Shown: piece after piece, positions 7,761 to 17,756 of the stretch | How positions within the stretch are numbered: position 1 is the stretch's first letter | Layout: every line of letters starts with the position of its first letter | Assembly (NCBI GenBank): GCA_016699575.1 | Contig: CP064979.1 | Span: 3,968,001 to 4,032,000, forward strand | Source: Flavobacteriales bacterium | GTDB lineage: Bacteria; Bacteroidota; Bacteroidia; Flavobacteriales_F; PHOS-HE28 | Direction: 5' to 3' | DNA: 64,000 nucleotides | Program-made: the position numbers and the translations under genes | Notes under the pieces: generated by a model | Databases searched by the model: none | Seen by the model: only the letters and a program-made list of their open reading frames with translations | Told to the model about the DNA's origin: nothing

Positions 7761-9287
7761 TCATTCAACCACGATGCGGGCAGTATGCACCAATATGCCG
7801 TTGCTCGTGGCCAGCAGCGCGTAGAGCCCAGTGGCCAGATCAACCGTGATCAGCGTGCCCTTGGAGGTGTTCAAGCTCTGCTGCTTCACCAGCGCGCCGT
7901 TGGATGCCACCCACTGGAATTGGGCGCCCGTGAACGAACCCAGGTCAATGGTCAAGGGCTGACCTTCGGATACGAGCGTCGGGAACAATGTCACCGCGTT
8001 GTTCCCGGTTTCTTCGATACCGGCCGCAATACCGCACAGCGCACCATCGGCGATGGAGACCGGCTGGAAAGCGATGGCGAGGTCGTTGACGACCATCGGC
8101 TCGGTCTGCTGAACCATGGTCGTGGTACCGACCGTGTTGGCCACGCCAAGATTATCAATAACGGTAGCCGAAGCTTCAGTGTACAAGCAGCCAGGAGGAC
8201 TGTCAGGTGCGAACCGCGCGGCGTAGGCATTTGACTCCCAGGTGTTGTTATCGTATACGTTCCCCGCAAGATGCGCCGCACCACCTTCGCCGCTCAAGCA
8301 AAAAAGACCTGAGCTCATGTTCGAATTCTGAACGAACCGGCTGAGGACATCACCATCGGCGTTCACGTGCAGCAGGGATCCGTATGTCCCGTTGGCGATC
8401 ATGAAGGTCCCATCATCCAAAGGGCGCAACGACTCGAAGTAGTAGTCGTCCATGTAATGCTTCATCCAGAGGATCGTTCCCGAAGGGCTCATCCGCATCA
8501 TCATCGCGTAGCTATCTTGCATACCGGCGAAGAGCAGGTCCCCGTTCGGCAGGATCTCCATATTGCGAAGGTGACTATAGGTGGTCACTTGATAATAGGT
8601 CTGGTTCCAGACCACGTTGCCATTGGCGTCCACCTTTATCACGAAAGGCCAGTCGCGGTCCTTGCCGCAGATCACACAGCCACCATCGTCCGTCGGTTCA
8701 CAATCGAAGGTGGGGTGCTTGTCATAAAGCGTGTCCTCCGTGCTTGTGAAGCTCTTGGCCCAGATGGGTGCACCATTGCCACTGAGCTTGGCAATGACCG
8801 GGTCCATGGTGGCCGGGATACTGAGTAGCAAGTCGCCATTGGTTTGTTCGCTGACCTTGGCCGCACGATAGGAGTAGTCCATATCGTACATGTTCCCGAA
8901 CTGTAGTTGCTTGGACCAGATGAGGACACCGGTCTGGGAGAACCGGAGCAAAGTGCGCATTTCGCCCATTGAGCCGTATCCGTTCACGAGCGCATAGACG
9001 TCTCCGTTCGCGAATTGGCCCATGGTGGAGGCTGTTCCCAAGCTAATGCCTGCTTGTTGCGCGAAGGACCTCGCCCAGATCGGCTCACCGCTTTGGTCCG
9101 TGCGCATGACGATGAACGAATTGGTGGCCCAATCCAACATGGCCAAGGCATAGCCTCCATCCGCGAGCAAGGATGCATTGCTCACCTCCAATTGGGTGTT
9201 GTCAAGCGTGTATTTGCGCTCGAACTCCTGCGCTGCAACATGCAGTCCGGATAGAACGAGCGCTATCAACGGTAGAGCCTTTCTCAT
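7761..9287 (-). CDS. secreted T9SS-exported protein with beta-propeller-like repeats
   Basis: 508 residues with signal peptide (MRKALPLIALVLSGLHVAAQ). The body has repeated segments of the form G.P-WAKSF or GNVVWNQTY separated by about 45 residues, each containing a description-like GDL or GDVYAL motif. This is the pattern of the PQQ-like or delta-60 repeat beta-propellers common in Bacteroidota exported proteins. The C-terminus (TVDLATGLYALLA..HTARIVVE) fits a T9SS sorting domain. No catalytic residues are recognised. Its stop codon lies 77 nt upstream of the endonuclease start on the same strand. Confidence 0.8.
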   Translation of the reverse strand: MRKALPLIALVLSGLHVAAQEFERKYTLDNTQLEVSNASLLADGGYALAMLDWATNSFIVMRTDQSGEPIWARSFAQQAGISLGTASTMGQFANGDVYALVNGYGSMGEMRTLLRFSQTGVLIWSKQLQFGNMYDMDYSYRAAKVSEQTNGDLLLSIPATMDPVIAKLSGNGAPIWAKSFTSTEDTLYDKHPTFDCEPTDDGGCVICGKDRDWPFVIKVDANGNVVWNQTYYQVTTYSHLRNMEILPNGDLLFAGMQDSYAMMMRMSPSGTILWMKHYMDDYYFESLRPLDDGTFMIANGTYGSLLHVNADGDVLSRFVQNSNMSSGLFCLSGEGGAAHLAGNVYDNNTWESNAYAARFAPDSPPGCLYTEASATVIDNLGVANTVGTTTMVQQTEPMVVNDLAIAFQPVSIADGALCGIAAGIEETGNNAVTLFPTLVSEGQPLTIDLGSFTGAQFQWVASNGALVKQQSLNTSKGTLITVDLATGLYALLATSNGILVHTARIVVE

Positions 9288-9364
9288 GGTGGTGGGGCGA
9301 TGCCTTGTGGCAATTCAGTGTGAAAGTAGGGTTTGCCCTGACCAGGGCGCACCAGCCGCACTAC

Positions 9365-9372
9365 CATCTTTG
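9365..9372 (+). promoter_or_regulatory. -7 promoter element before the HI0933-type flavoprotein
   Basis: CATCTTTG (7/8 to TAnnTTTG) ends 8 nt before the ATG at 9381, the same spacing as the box before the tRNA-Gly 5' end. This suggests a leaderless or near-leaderless transcript. Confidence 0.4.
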
Positions 9373-9380
9373 GCATCCTG

Positions 9381-10592
9381 ATGAAGGTCGCGGTGATAGG
9401 AGCCGGTGCTGCGGGGTATTTCGCGGCCATTTCCGTGAGGGAGCATTGGCTTGGAGCCCATGTTGAACTGTTGGAAAAGGGTAGCAAGGTGCTGGCCAAG
9501 GTCCGCATCAGCGGTGGTGGCCGTTGCAATGTCTCCCACGACCAACCGGAACCTCGGAAATTGGCCCTGCACTATCCGCGGGGCGGTCGATTCCTGAAAA
9601 AGGCCTTCGAGCAGTGGAGCGTACAGGACACCGTGGCCTGGTTCGAGGCCCAAGGGGTGGAGCTGAAGACCGAAGAAGATGGACGGATGTTCCCCGTAAC
9701 GGACGACTCGGGGACCATTGTTGAGGCGTTGCGGTCGGCGGCGCACAAGGCTGGTGTGGTACTGCGGATGAACGCCGGGGTCCGGGCCCTTCGGAAGACC
9801 GAAGGTGGGTTCGCCATCGAACTCGAGGGCGGGCAAGGGTTGGTCATGGACAAGGTTATTGTTGCCGCCGGTGGCCACCCCAAAACCGAAGGCTACGCTT
9901 GGTTGGCGGACTTGGGTGTTCCAATCGTCCAACCGGTTCCATCGCTCTTCACGTTCAACCTGATGGACAAATCCATGAGCGAGCTCATGGGCGTTGTGGC
10001 ACCCAAGGCCGTCGTACGACTGGCCGGATTGAAGCTCGAAGAACAGGGGCCGTTGCTCATCACGCATTGGGGCTTCAGCGGCCCGCCGGTGCTGCGCCTA
10101 AGCGCTTGGGGAGCCCGCGAGCTGCAGGCCGCGCAGTACCGCTACACAGTGCAGGTGAACTGGGTGGGCCGTCCGGAGAACGAAGCTCGCGCGGAGATGG
10201 ACAACGACTGGTCCTCACACCCCAAGAAGCAGGTCATCAATGCTTGCCCGTTCGATCTGCCGGAACGGTTATGGGCGTGGCATTTGGACAAGGCCGGCAT
10301 TCCCGCAACAAAGCCCTGTGCCGAGGTGGGCAAGCATGATCGCAACCGGCTGCTGGACCGCCTGGTGAACGACCGTCATCCCGCCCAAGGCAAAACCACG
10401 TTCAAGGAGGAATTCGTTACGGCCGGTGGGGTGGACCTCACCTCAGTGGACCCCAACACCATGCAAAGCCGTACGCTGCCTGGTTTGTTCTTCGCCGGTG
10501 AGGTTCTGGACATCGACGGCATCACCGGTGGGTTCAACTTCCAAGCGGCGTGGACCACAGGCTGGGTAGCCGGAAAACACGTTGGCTACTGA
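9381..10592 (+). CDS. HI0933/BaiN-type FAD-dependent oxidoreductase
   Basis: 403 residues. The FAD-binding Rossmann motif is at the very N-terminus (VIGAGAAGYFAAISV), followed by LEKGSKVLAKVRISGGGRCNV, the diagnostic signature of the HI0933 family, and a C-terminal FFAGEVLDIDGITGGFNFQ segment that completes the flavin site. Members are annotated variously as aminoacetone oxidases, BaiN or NAD(P)/FAD-dependent oxidoreductases; the physiological substrate is generally unknown and cannot be inferred here. Cytosolic, with no signal peptide. It is single, on the opposite strand to its neighbours. Confidence 0.9.
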   Translation: MKVAVIGAGAAGYFAAISVREHWLGAHVELLEKGSKVLAKVRISGGGRCNVSHDQPEPRKLALHYPRGGRFLKKAFEQWSVQDTVAWFEAQGVELKTEEDGRMFPVTDDSGTIVEALRSAAHKAGVVLRMNAGVRALRKTEGGFAIELEGGQGLVMDKVIVAAGGHPKTEGYAWLADLGVPIVQPVPSLFTFNLMDKSMSELMGVVAPKAVVRLAGLKLEEQGPLLITHWGFSGPPVLRLSAWGARELQAAQYRYTVQVNWVGRPENEARAEMDNDWSSHPKKQVINACPFDLPERLWAWHLDKAGIPATKPCAEVGKHDRNRLLDRLVNDRHPAQGKTTFKEEFVTAGGVDLTSVDPNTMQSRTLPGLFFAGEVLDIDGITGGFNFQAAWTTGWVAGKHVGY

Positions 10593-10602
10593 GAGGAAAG
10601 GT

Positions 10603-10824
10603 CTAGGCTCGCCAAAGCGCAGGGATTGTGAGGATAACCCAAGCCGCTTCGAGGATTATGAAGCCCCACTGTTTCGCCCGAATGGCATCTATCAGCAGCA
10701 AAATGGCACCGAACAGGTTGAACAGATTGTAGGCAAGACTCTCTTGGCTGATCTTCCCAGTCTGTGAAAGTCCGTAGCCAACTAGTAAGAGCGCAGCGCC
10801 AATAAGTTGGGGTAGTTGTTTCAT
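10603..10824 (-). CDS. small CBU_0592-like membrane protein
   Basis: 73 residues from the ATG at 10824 with two or three hydrophobic segments (LIGAALLLVGYGLSQ, YNLFNLFGAILLLIDAI, FIILEAAWVILTIPALW). The pattern of a small protein with N-L-FNLFGA and EAAW matches the CBU_0592-like family of unknown function. A TACCTTGG promoter-like box at 10831-10838 ends 6 nt before the start. It is antisense-convergent with the flavoprotein gene (10 nt between stops) and divergent from ychF (52 nt between starts). Confidence 0.75.
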   Translation of the reverse strand: MKQLPQLIGAALLLVGYGLSQTGKISQESLAYNLFNLFGAILLLIDAIRAKQWGFIILEAAWVILTIPALWRA

Positions 10825-10876
10825 GGTGCGCCAAGGTACCCGTGCCGGATACATTCGCGCCCCAATTCAAAAGGAC

Positions 10877-11974
10877 ATGGGTCTCCAGTGCGGTATCGTA
10901 GGTCTGCCCAACGTGGGCAAGAGCACGCTCTTCAACTGCCTCAGCAACGCCAAGGCGCAAGCGGCCAACTTCCCGTTCTGCACCATCGAGCCCAACGTGG
11001 GCGTCATCACCGTGCCCGACAGCCGACTGAACAAGCTGGCCGAACTGGTGAATCCGCAGCGCATTGTGCCCACCACCGTGGAGATCGTGGACATTGCCGG
11101 CCTGGTGAAGGGCGCCAGCAAGGGAGAGGGGCTGGGCAACCAGTTCCTCGGCAACATCCGCACTTGTGACGCCATCCTGCATGTGCTGCGCTGTTTCGAC
11201 GACCCGAACGTTGTGCACGTGGACGGTAACGTGAACCCTGTTCGCGACAAAGAGGTCATTGACACGGAGCTTCAACTGAAGGACCTCGAAACGGTTGAGG
11301 CCCGCATCGGCAAGATCGCCAAGCAGGCCACAACCGGCGACAAGGATGCCCGCAAACGCATGGACCTGCTGGAGCGCATCAGGACCGTGCTGCTGAAGGG
11401 CCAGAGCGCCCGCGCCGCCGTTGAAGCCAACGACGATCCGGAGATGGTGCGCGAGCTACAGCTGCTCACCACCAAGCCCATCCTATACGTGTGCAACGTG
11501 GACGAGAAGAGCGTGCTCACCGGCAACGCCCATGTGGAAGCCGTGAAGCAGGCCGTGGCTGTCGAGAAGGCCGATGTGGTGGTGATCGCAGCGGCCATCG
11601 AAGCAGAGATCGCATCGCTGGACAGCCCCGAGGAGCGCGCCATGTTCCTTCAGGACATGGGACTGAGCGAGCCCGGCGTGAACAAGCTGATCCGTGCGGC
11701 CTACCACCTGCTGGAGCTTCAGACCTACTTCACCGCAGGTGTGCAGGAAGTGCGGGCATGGACGATCCACAAGGGTGACACAGGGCCCAAGGCGGCGGGG
11801 GTGATCCACACGGACTTCGAGAAGGGCTATATCCGCGCCGAGGTTATCGGATACGATGACTACATCACCTTGGGCACCGAGGCCGCGTGCCGTGCTGCGG
11901 GCAAGCTGCGCACGGAAGGGAAGGAGTACATCGTGAAAGACGGCGATGTGATGCACTTCCTCTTCAACGTCTAG
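10877..11974 (+). CDS. ychF: redox-regulated ATPase YchF (OLA1 family)
   Basis: 365 residues, the standard YchF length. The start was set at the ATG at 10877, which gives MGLQCGIVGLPNVGKSTLFN (Walker A at GLPNVGKS). The G3 motif is DIAGLVKGASKGEG, and the position of the GTP-specificity NKxD is replaced by CNVDE, the known change that makes this Obg-family member prefer ATP. A coiled-coil insertion (about 130-200) and a C-terminal TGS domain follow. YchF binds ribosomes and is involved in stress and oxidative responses. A TACATTCG box is at 10850-10857. Confidence 0.97.
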   Translation: MGLQCGIVGLPNVGKSTLFNCLSNAKAQAANFPFCTIEPNVGVITVPDSRLNKLAELVNPQRIVPTTVEIVDIAGLVKGASKGEGLGNQFLGNIRTCDAILHVLRCFDDPNVVHVDGNVNPVRDKEVIDTELQLKDLETVEARIGKIAKQATTGDKDARKRMDLLERIRTVLLKGQSARAAVEANDDPEMVRELQLLTTKPILYVCNVDEKSVLTGNAHVEAVKQAVAVEKADVVVIAAAIEAEIASLDSPEERAMFLQDMGLSEPGVNKLIRAAYHLLELQTYFTAGVQEVRAWTIHKGDTGPKAAGVIHTDFEKGYIRAEVIGYDDYITLGTEAACRAAGKLRTEGKEYIVKDGDVMHFLFNV

Positions 11975-12070
11975 GACCACCGCCAACCCCGGCCAGTTGA
12001 TCGCTTTGGTCGAAGCCCCGGGAACGCCCGATCCAACAGACCTACTTTAGCCGTAAGTGCGGCTTTACAC

Positions 12071-12688
12071 GTGGACAACACGCCCAACGAGGCCCAACAA
12101 CTCATTGCCAGCGGCAAGCTGGAAGCCTTTGTGTTGGGTACGCTACCGGCCGATGAGCGCTTCGCTGTCCTGAGGGCATGTGCCAACCACCCGGCGGTAC
12201 GCGAAGAACTGGCACGCTTGGAGGCGGCTTTGGAGCGTTCGTCGCAGTGCACAACGGAAGTCACGAAGCCGAACCTGAAGGCCAGCATACTGGAACGATT
12301 GAAGTCGGCTGCCTGGCACCAGGACGAGCCCGGCACGCCGCCTATCCTGCACGCCGGTAGCTCCCGCAGTGATTACGCCCAATGGCTTGACCTGCCGGAA
12401 ATGGTACCGCCCGCAGACTACGATGACCCGTTCTTCATTCCGATCGGACAAACTGCCCAGGCACTCACGGCCATCGTTTGGATGCACAAGGGTTCGCCTG
12501 AGGAAGTGCACACCGACGTTATTGAGAAGTTCCTTGTCATCGAAGGCAATTGCGAGATCCGCACTGCCGCCTCAACCACCCGGCTCAGCCCTGGTAGTGT
12601 GCACAGCATTCCCTTGCATGTGGTGCACGAAGTAGTGGTGACGAGCGCAGTACCGTGCAAGGTGATCGTGCAGCGCGTAGCGGCGTGA
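12071..12688 (+). CDS. anti-sigma-factor-like domain fused to a cupin
   Basis: 205 residues, probably starting at GTG 12071; there is no nearby ATG and the reading frame matches family-like sequence from residue 5. The N-terminal 60 residues (EAQQLIASGKLEAFVLGTL) closely resemble the N-terminus of the RskA-like anti-sigma factor at 18277 (AEIIASGLLEAHVLGQT), i.e. a sigma-binding helical domain. The C-terminal half is a cupin barrel (HKGSPEEVHTDVIEKFLVIEG, then LSPGSVHSIPLHVVHEV). This is the layout of ChrR-type anti-sigma factors, which sense a ligand or metal through a cupin. There is no transmembrane helix and no adjacent sigma gene. A TACTTTAG box is at 12043-12050 and a terminator follows. 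Confidence 0.75.
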   Translation: MDNTPNEAQQLIASGKLEAFVLGTLPADERFAVLRACANHPAVREELARLEAALERSSQCTTEVTKPNLKASILERLKSAAWHQDEPGTPPILHAGSSRSDYAQWLDLPEMVPPADYDDPFFIPIGQTAQALTAIVWMHKGSPEEVHTDVIEKFLVIEGNCEIRTAASTTRLSPGSVHSIPLHVVHEVVVTSAVPCKVIVQRVAA

Positions 12689-12702
12689 CCGGTTGCGCAA
12701 CA

Positions 12703-12734
12703 GCGAAGGCCGCCCCGTACGGAGCGGCCTTCGC
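12703..12734. terminator. bidirectional terminator between cupin and beta-helix genes
   Basis: A perfect 11-bp stem GCGAAGGCCGC/GCGGCCTTCGC with a 10-nt loop that itself contains the palindrome CCGTACGG. It separates two convergent genes and shares the GGCCGC core with the terminators at 4750, 30775 and 34459. Confidence 0.8.
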
Positions 12735-12755
12735 CTTATTGGGAGAAAGAAGAGG

Positions 12756-15700
12756 TTACTCGCGGATGAAGCGCTCGGTGAAGAGCTCCCCGTCCACAAG
12801 GACCTGCACCAAGTACATGCCTGTGCCGAAGTCCCCACCGAGGCTCAAGGCTGTCTTCAAGGTACCTCCTCCCGTAGCGGTCTGTTGGCCGAGCACACGC
12901 TTGCCCATGGCATCGAACACGTCGATCTGGGCGGTGGTGCTTTCCTCGCTCAGGTTGTCGATGACGATGAACAGCGTGTTCTCCCGGTTGGGGTTGGGGT
13001 ACATGCTCAGGTGCGGAGCATCAGTGCCGAACTCCACCGAGCGCATCATGCCATCATCCAAGCGGATGCGACAGGCCTTGCCGAACTCCTGGTAGTTGCC
13101 ACCCACGAGCGGGCGCACGCGCACGTTCAGGTCGAAGTTCAACGGCAGGGGCGAGGTCTGGAAGTTCAAGCGGCACTGGGTGGTGGGCTTCAGGATGCGG
13201 CGGCTGTACGAGCCGTGCGGATCGAAGAACCAGAACTGGTAGCCCGTTGCCCCGGCAACGCCCTGGCAGTAGATGAAGTCGTTGCGCACCAGATCGGTGC
13301 GGTCGCACCAGTTGGGCTTCACGAAAGTGGGCCCTATGGGCACGCACCATTCGTTGGGCGAGGTGCTCATGCTGCCGAAATCGCCGTTAGCATCGATAAT
13401 GCGCAAGCCCGTGCCATCGGTCAGTACAAAACCACCGCCAGTGATGCCATCCCCACCGGCGTCCATCACGATCAGGTCGTAGCAACCGGCCGAGAGGCAG
13501 ATGTTCCCGGTCTCCACTGTTCCGCCGGGCGTGTCCATGTAAGGACCTCCGCTGGCAACCAAGACATTGTCGGGTTCGGTCCGTACCTCCCAGGTGGTTT
13601 CGCTGCCGAAGTCATCGGTGTTGATGGTCAGGGTTGCCGTATTGAACGCCGACTGCACCTCGTACGCCCCGATATCGCGCGCTGCACCGAAGACGGGCAA
13701 TGCACGCTGGTCCGGTGAAGCGTCGAGCGGGTTCCCGGCATTGATCGCCGGACTTCCACAGCCAAGAGCGTGGGTCATAGTGCTGCCGCTGTTGCTGGCC
13801 AATGCCAATAGCCCGGGATCGCTACCAACGATGTTCCCGTTCACGCCGTTGCTGATGCCCGTGGCACCGCTGCTATTCTCCAGCAATGTGAAGTCGGCAG
13901 TCGCGAAGGCACCGTTGAAGTCCGGGCCGGTGGTTGCGCTGTTGTCACCGATGAGCGCGCTGTTCACGTTCACCGCAGTGGCGATCACATTCACGCCGCC
14001 ACCGGTCGTTGCCGAGTTCGCGGCAATCGTGCTGCCCGTGATGTTGAGCGTACCGCCTTCAACCTGCACGCCACCGCCATTGGTTGCTGAATTGCCGGAA
14101 GACGTGCTGTAGTTCATGTTCAGAACGCCCGTTGGCCCAGCTTGCAGGAAGAGACCGCCACCATCGGGCGCCATGTTGTTGCTGGCCGTGCTGCGCACCA
14201 CCGTCAAGGTGCCGGTGCCGGACCCCCAAAGGCCACCGCCCTCGTTACCGGCCGCGTTGCCGTCCACCGTGCAAGTGGTCACCGTCATGGTGCCTGCGCC
14301 TGTGACGTGGATGCCGCCACCATTGCCTGGCGTGGCCGCCGCGATCGCGCCTGCCAGCGAGCAGTCGTTGTCGTTCACCACCGAGTTGGTGATGCTCATC
14401 ATCGATGCGCCGTTCTCTATACCGCCACCGGCACGCACGGTCTCGTTCATGCTGATGGTGGCGCCCGTGATGTTGAAGGAACCGCCAACGGAGAGGATCC
14501 CTCCGCCGCTGCCGAACGTGGCGCCGTCCGCTGTGTTGCCTGTGATCACCGTTGCCCCTATGGAGTTAACGATGTTCACGGTGCCCAGGTTGTTGAAGAT
14601 GCCGCCGCCGCCTTGCAGGTCCAGCGCACTGTTGGGCATGGCCGGGTTCACGGAGCCGTGTGCCACGTTGCCCATGATGTCGCAGTCGTCAATGGTCATG
14701 GTGCCGCTGCCGTTCCAGAGCCCGCCGCCTTCGGCCGCTGCCGCGTTGTTGGTCACGGTGCAGCTCGTCACCGTCATGTTCCCGGGACCCGTGATGTGCA
14801 CACCACCTCCGTTGCCCGGGGAAGCACCAGTGCTGTTGCCACCGATGATCACGTTGGTGAGCGTCGCCGTTGCGGTTTGCCCCGCTTTGGCAAAGAACTC
14901 GATCCCGCCCCCTGCGCGCGTGGCGCTATTGCCGGTGATCGTGCTGTTCAGCAGCACCAAGGTGGCCGTGCTATCGTTCATGATGCCGCCACCGCTGCCG
15001 GCCGCTCCTGTTGCCGAGTTGTTCGATATGGTCGTTCCGTTCTGCACCGTCAACGTTCCCTTCAGATTGAAGATGCCGCCGCCACCTTGGTCGGCCAGCG
15101 CACCGGCTGCGGTGTTGCCGTTGATGGTGGTGCCGATCACCGTCATACTGCCTGTTCCGTTCCAGAGGCCGCCTCCTTCGGTGGTTGCTGTGTTGCCGTT
15201 CACGGTACCGCCCGTGACGGTCGCGCCGCCAGGACCGGTGATGTGCAGGCCGCCTCCGTTCCCGGGGGCGGGCCCGGTGCTGTTGCTGTCCAGGGCCACG
15301 TTCATCAGCATGAGCATGGAACCCGCCGCATTCTGCTCAATACCACCGCCAGCGCGCACGGCGCTGTTGCCCACGATGTTGCTGTTGCTCACGCTGAGCT
15401 GACCGCCAATGTCGTTGAGGATACCTCCGCCGCTACCTGCTGCGCCGTTGGCGATGTTGTCCATCACCCAAGTACCGTTCTGCACCGTTAGGATGCCGCC
15501 GTTGTTGAACAGGCCGCCACCGCCCTGGTCAGCCGGTGCACCGCTTGCGGCGTTGTTGGTGATGATGCATGCATCCACCACCATGGTCCCACTACCGTTC
15601 CAAAGCCCGCCGCCTTCGGCCGCGGCCGTGTTGTTGGTAACAGTGCAACTGGTCACCGTCATGTTGCCCGGACCGGTTATGTGGACACCACCTCCGTTGC

Positions 15701-16947
15701 CCGGAGAAGCTCCAGTGTTGTTTCCGCTTATGGCCACGTTGGTGAGCGTTGCGGTTGCCGTTTGCCCTGCCTTCGCGAACATTTCGATGCCGCCGCCTGC
15801 GCGTGTGGCGCTATTGCCAGTGATCGTGCTGTTCAATACCACCAAGGTGGCCGTGCTATCGTTCATGATACCGCCACCGCTGCCCGCAGCGCCAGTGGCC
15901 ATGTTGTTGATGATGGTGGTTCCGCCCTGCACGGTCAAGGTTCCTTTCAGGTTGAAGAGGCCTCCACCGCCTTGGTCTGCCAGGGCACCGGATGCCGTGT
16001 TACCGGTGATCACGGTACCGTTCACGGTCATGCTTCCTGTGCCGTTCCACAATCCGCCTCCTTCAGTGGTGGCGGTATTGCCCTGCACCAGCCCCCCGGT
16101 GATGGTCGCGCTGCCCGGGCCGGTGATGTGCACGCCGCCACCGTTGCCGGGTGCCGGTCCTGTGCTGTTCATGGTAAGGCTGGCGCCGGTGAGTATCATG
16201 GATGCTCCCGCACCGTTCTGCTCGATGCCCCCGCCCGCGCGCGAAGCGCTGTTTGCTCGACAAAGTGCTCCCGGAAACCGTGAGCGTTCCACCTGTATTG
16301 TTGAATATTCCGCCGCCACTGCCCGCTGCGCCCGAGGCTGAATTGCCAGTGATGGCAGAGCCCGACGAAACGGTGGTCGCACAGCCACCGTCGGCATAGA
16401 TGCCGCCGCCGCCATACGTCGCAGCCGCACCGGCGGCGGTGTTGGCTCGCACCCACGAGCCGGTCAGCATCAGCGAGCCGCCTGTACAGTGGATACCTCC
16501 ACCGCGCAAGCCTGCACTGCTGTTCGTTACCGCCGTCGCCATCATGCTCACCATGGAGCCGCTACTGACCACCGCGCCACCGTTCGTGGCCGAGGTGCCC
16601 ATGGTCAACTTCATGGAGTTGATGGCCACGCTGCCTGCGCCCATGATATTGAAGATGCGGCTGGCGTTGTTCCCGCTGACCACCGTATTGGTCGTGTCGT
16701 TGCCAGTGATGGTCAACGAGGTGGTAATGGCGATCTCGCCGGTCGTCAGTACGATCGGAATGCCGTTCGTGGCCGCATCGAAGACGATCACATCACCACT
16801 TGCGGCTGCAGCCACCGTGGCCCTCAATGAGCCGGGGCCGCTGTCCGCGGTGGTGGTCACGGTAAGTGTGGCCGCGTTGATCGATAAGCCGATCAACATG
16901 AATGCAACGACAACGGGCCATGGTTTGCCTGGGGAACTTCGTTTCAT
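12756..16947 (-). pseudogene. giant right-handed beta-helix (PMP-like) T9SS protein, interrupted by a one-base frameshift
   Basis: Read as one gene with one extra base removed, this encodes about 1396 residues. The N-terminus is in one frame (16947 to about 16254: signal segment VVVAFMLIGLSINA, then LTVTTTADSGPGSLRATV as in CSLREA/PMP-type passenger proteins); the rest (to 12756) is in another. The break is in a TTT run at 16252-16254 (AAA on the coding strand), where the repeat pattern demands AAC AGC. The body consists of many GGGIxN, GGGLWNG and TVTNNTA parallel beta-helix rungs, followed by an ELP-like domain and a T9SS sorting domain (YPNPNRENTLF to RFIRE). Probable role: surface adhesin. 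Neither half loses coding character, so a recent mutation, a sequencing or assembly error, or phase variation are all possible. Confidence 0.85.
14690..16256 (-). repeat. tandem internal duplication with 885-bp period inside the beta-helix gene
   Basis: Matching landmarks recur 885 bp (295 codons) apart: 14701/15586, 14941/15826, 15181/16066 and 15360/16245. The unit contains a set of beta-helix rungs (IEFFAKAGQTATATLTN or IEMFAKAGQTATATLTN followed by GNGGGVHITGPGNMTVTSCTV). About 1.8 copies are present, with high DNA identity but scattered third-position differences. Confidence 0.8.
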
Positions 16948-17114
16948 GGGTTTGGGTGTAAGGGTTCGAGGGACATACGGGCCATCGGGGGTGATCGGAT
17001 TGTGCCGACGGTAAAACGAGAGCAGAAGCCTTGACGCTGGACCACGGTGCCGTCAACGGCCTGTTCCAAGGGAATCGACGGTCCTGAAGGGTATAGCGTG
17101 TGCCCGGAAAATGA

Positions 17115-17140
17115 AGAAGCCCCGACCGGACGGGGCTTCT
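17115..17140 (-). terminator. terminator of the globin-lipoprotein operon
   Basis: A perfect 10-bp stem AGAAGCCCCG/CGGGGCTTCT with a 6-nt loop. Read on the minus strand it lies 20 nt past the stop at 17161 and is followed by TCATTTTCC, a T-rich tail. Confidence 0.75.
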
Positions 17141-17160
17141 CCTAAGGAAACGATCGTACT

Positions 17161-17730
17161 TCACATCTGTACAATGTCGCCCCTGAGCGTTTCCACCAGC
17201 GCACCGATGTCCGTCACGATGTCGCTTGGCACGTTGTTCTGCGCTGCACCGATCACCAGGTCCTGGATGAACTCATCGTATGCGCCGTCCGTCACCAGTC
17301 CGGTCATGCGGTTGTTGGTGGCGGGGTTGTGCGCATCCACCATGTTCATGCCGGTGTAGCTGAAATTCTGGGCCCCTGTAGCCACTGCGAAGAACTCGGT
17401 AAGGTTCTCGCTGAGGATCGCAAGGTTCGTGGTGTTCCCGCCGCCGACTTCCGCCAGTAGCACGGCGAAGTAGGGTTGAAGACCAGGGTCAGCGGCAATG
17501 ACGAAGATGGTACTGTCAACTACTGAGCGCAATCCCAGATAACCGGTCTCGATCATGGTGCCGGTGTTCGCAGGGTCATCCACGAGAGCCGTTCCACCCA
17601 AGCGCTGATAAATGGTGGGGGTTGGGGACGGGTTCGGTGCTGGGGGTTCTTCCTCATCTTTTTTGCAACCGGAGAGGAGCATGCCGCAGCAGAGCGCTGA
17701 AAGCAGGGCGGTGGAGAGTTTCGTGTTCAT
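17161..17730 (-). CDS. group 1 truncated-globin-like lipoprotein
   Basis: 189 residues from the ATG at 17730. The lipobox is LLSGC (Cys22), followed by an acidic and proline-rich linker. From residue 40 the sequence follows truncated haemoglobin group 1: IYQRLGG (helix A/B start), DPGLQPYFA, NLTEFFAVATG, GMNMVDAHN with His134 in the place of the proximal haem ligand, then FIQDLVIGAAQNNVPSDIVTDIGALVE for helices G and H. A lipid-anchored, probably periplasmic globin is unusual. It might bind oxygen, nitric oxide or haem; none of this is shown by sequence alone. It starts 26 nt after the stop of the membrane protein at 17757, so the two are likely co-transcribed. Confidence 0.75.
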   Translation of the reverse strand: MNTKLSTALLSALCCGMLLSGCKKDEEEPPAPNPSPTPTIYQRLGGTALVDDPANTGTMIETGYLGLRSVVDSTIFVIAADPGLQPYFAVLLAEVGGGNTTNLAILSENLTEFFAVATGAQNFSYTGMNMVDAHNPATNNRMTGLVTDGAYDEFIQDLVIGAAQNNVPSDIVTDIGALVETLRGDIVQM

Positions 17731-17756
17731 GGTCGTTCTGTTATGGTTTCGCGGTT

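Noticed and set aside
14116..16341. Two long open frames (428 and 310 codons) on the plus strand across the beta-helix gene
   Set aside because: They are antisense to a repetitive GC-rich protein whose translation has clear structure and a sorting domain; the plus-strand products are Pro-rich and low complexity with no recognisable domains.
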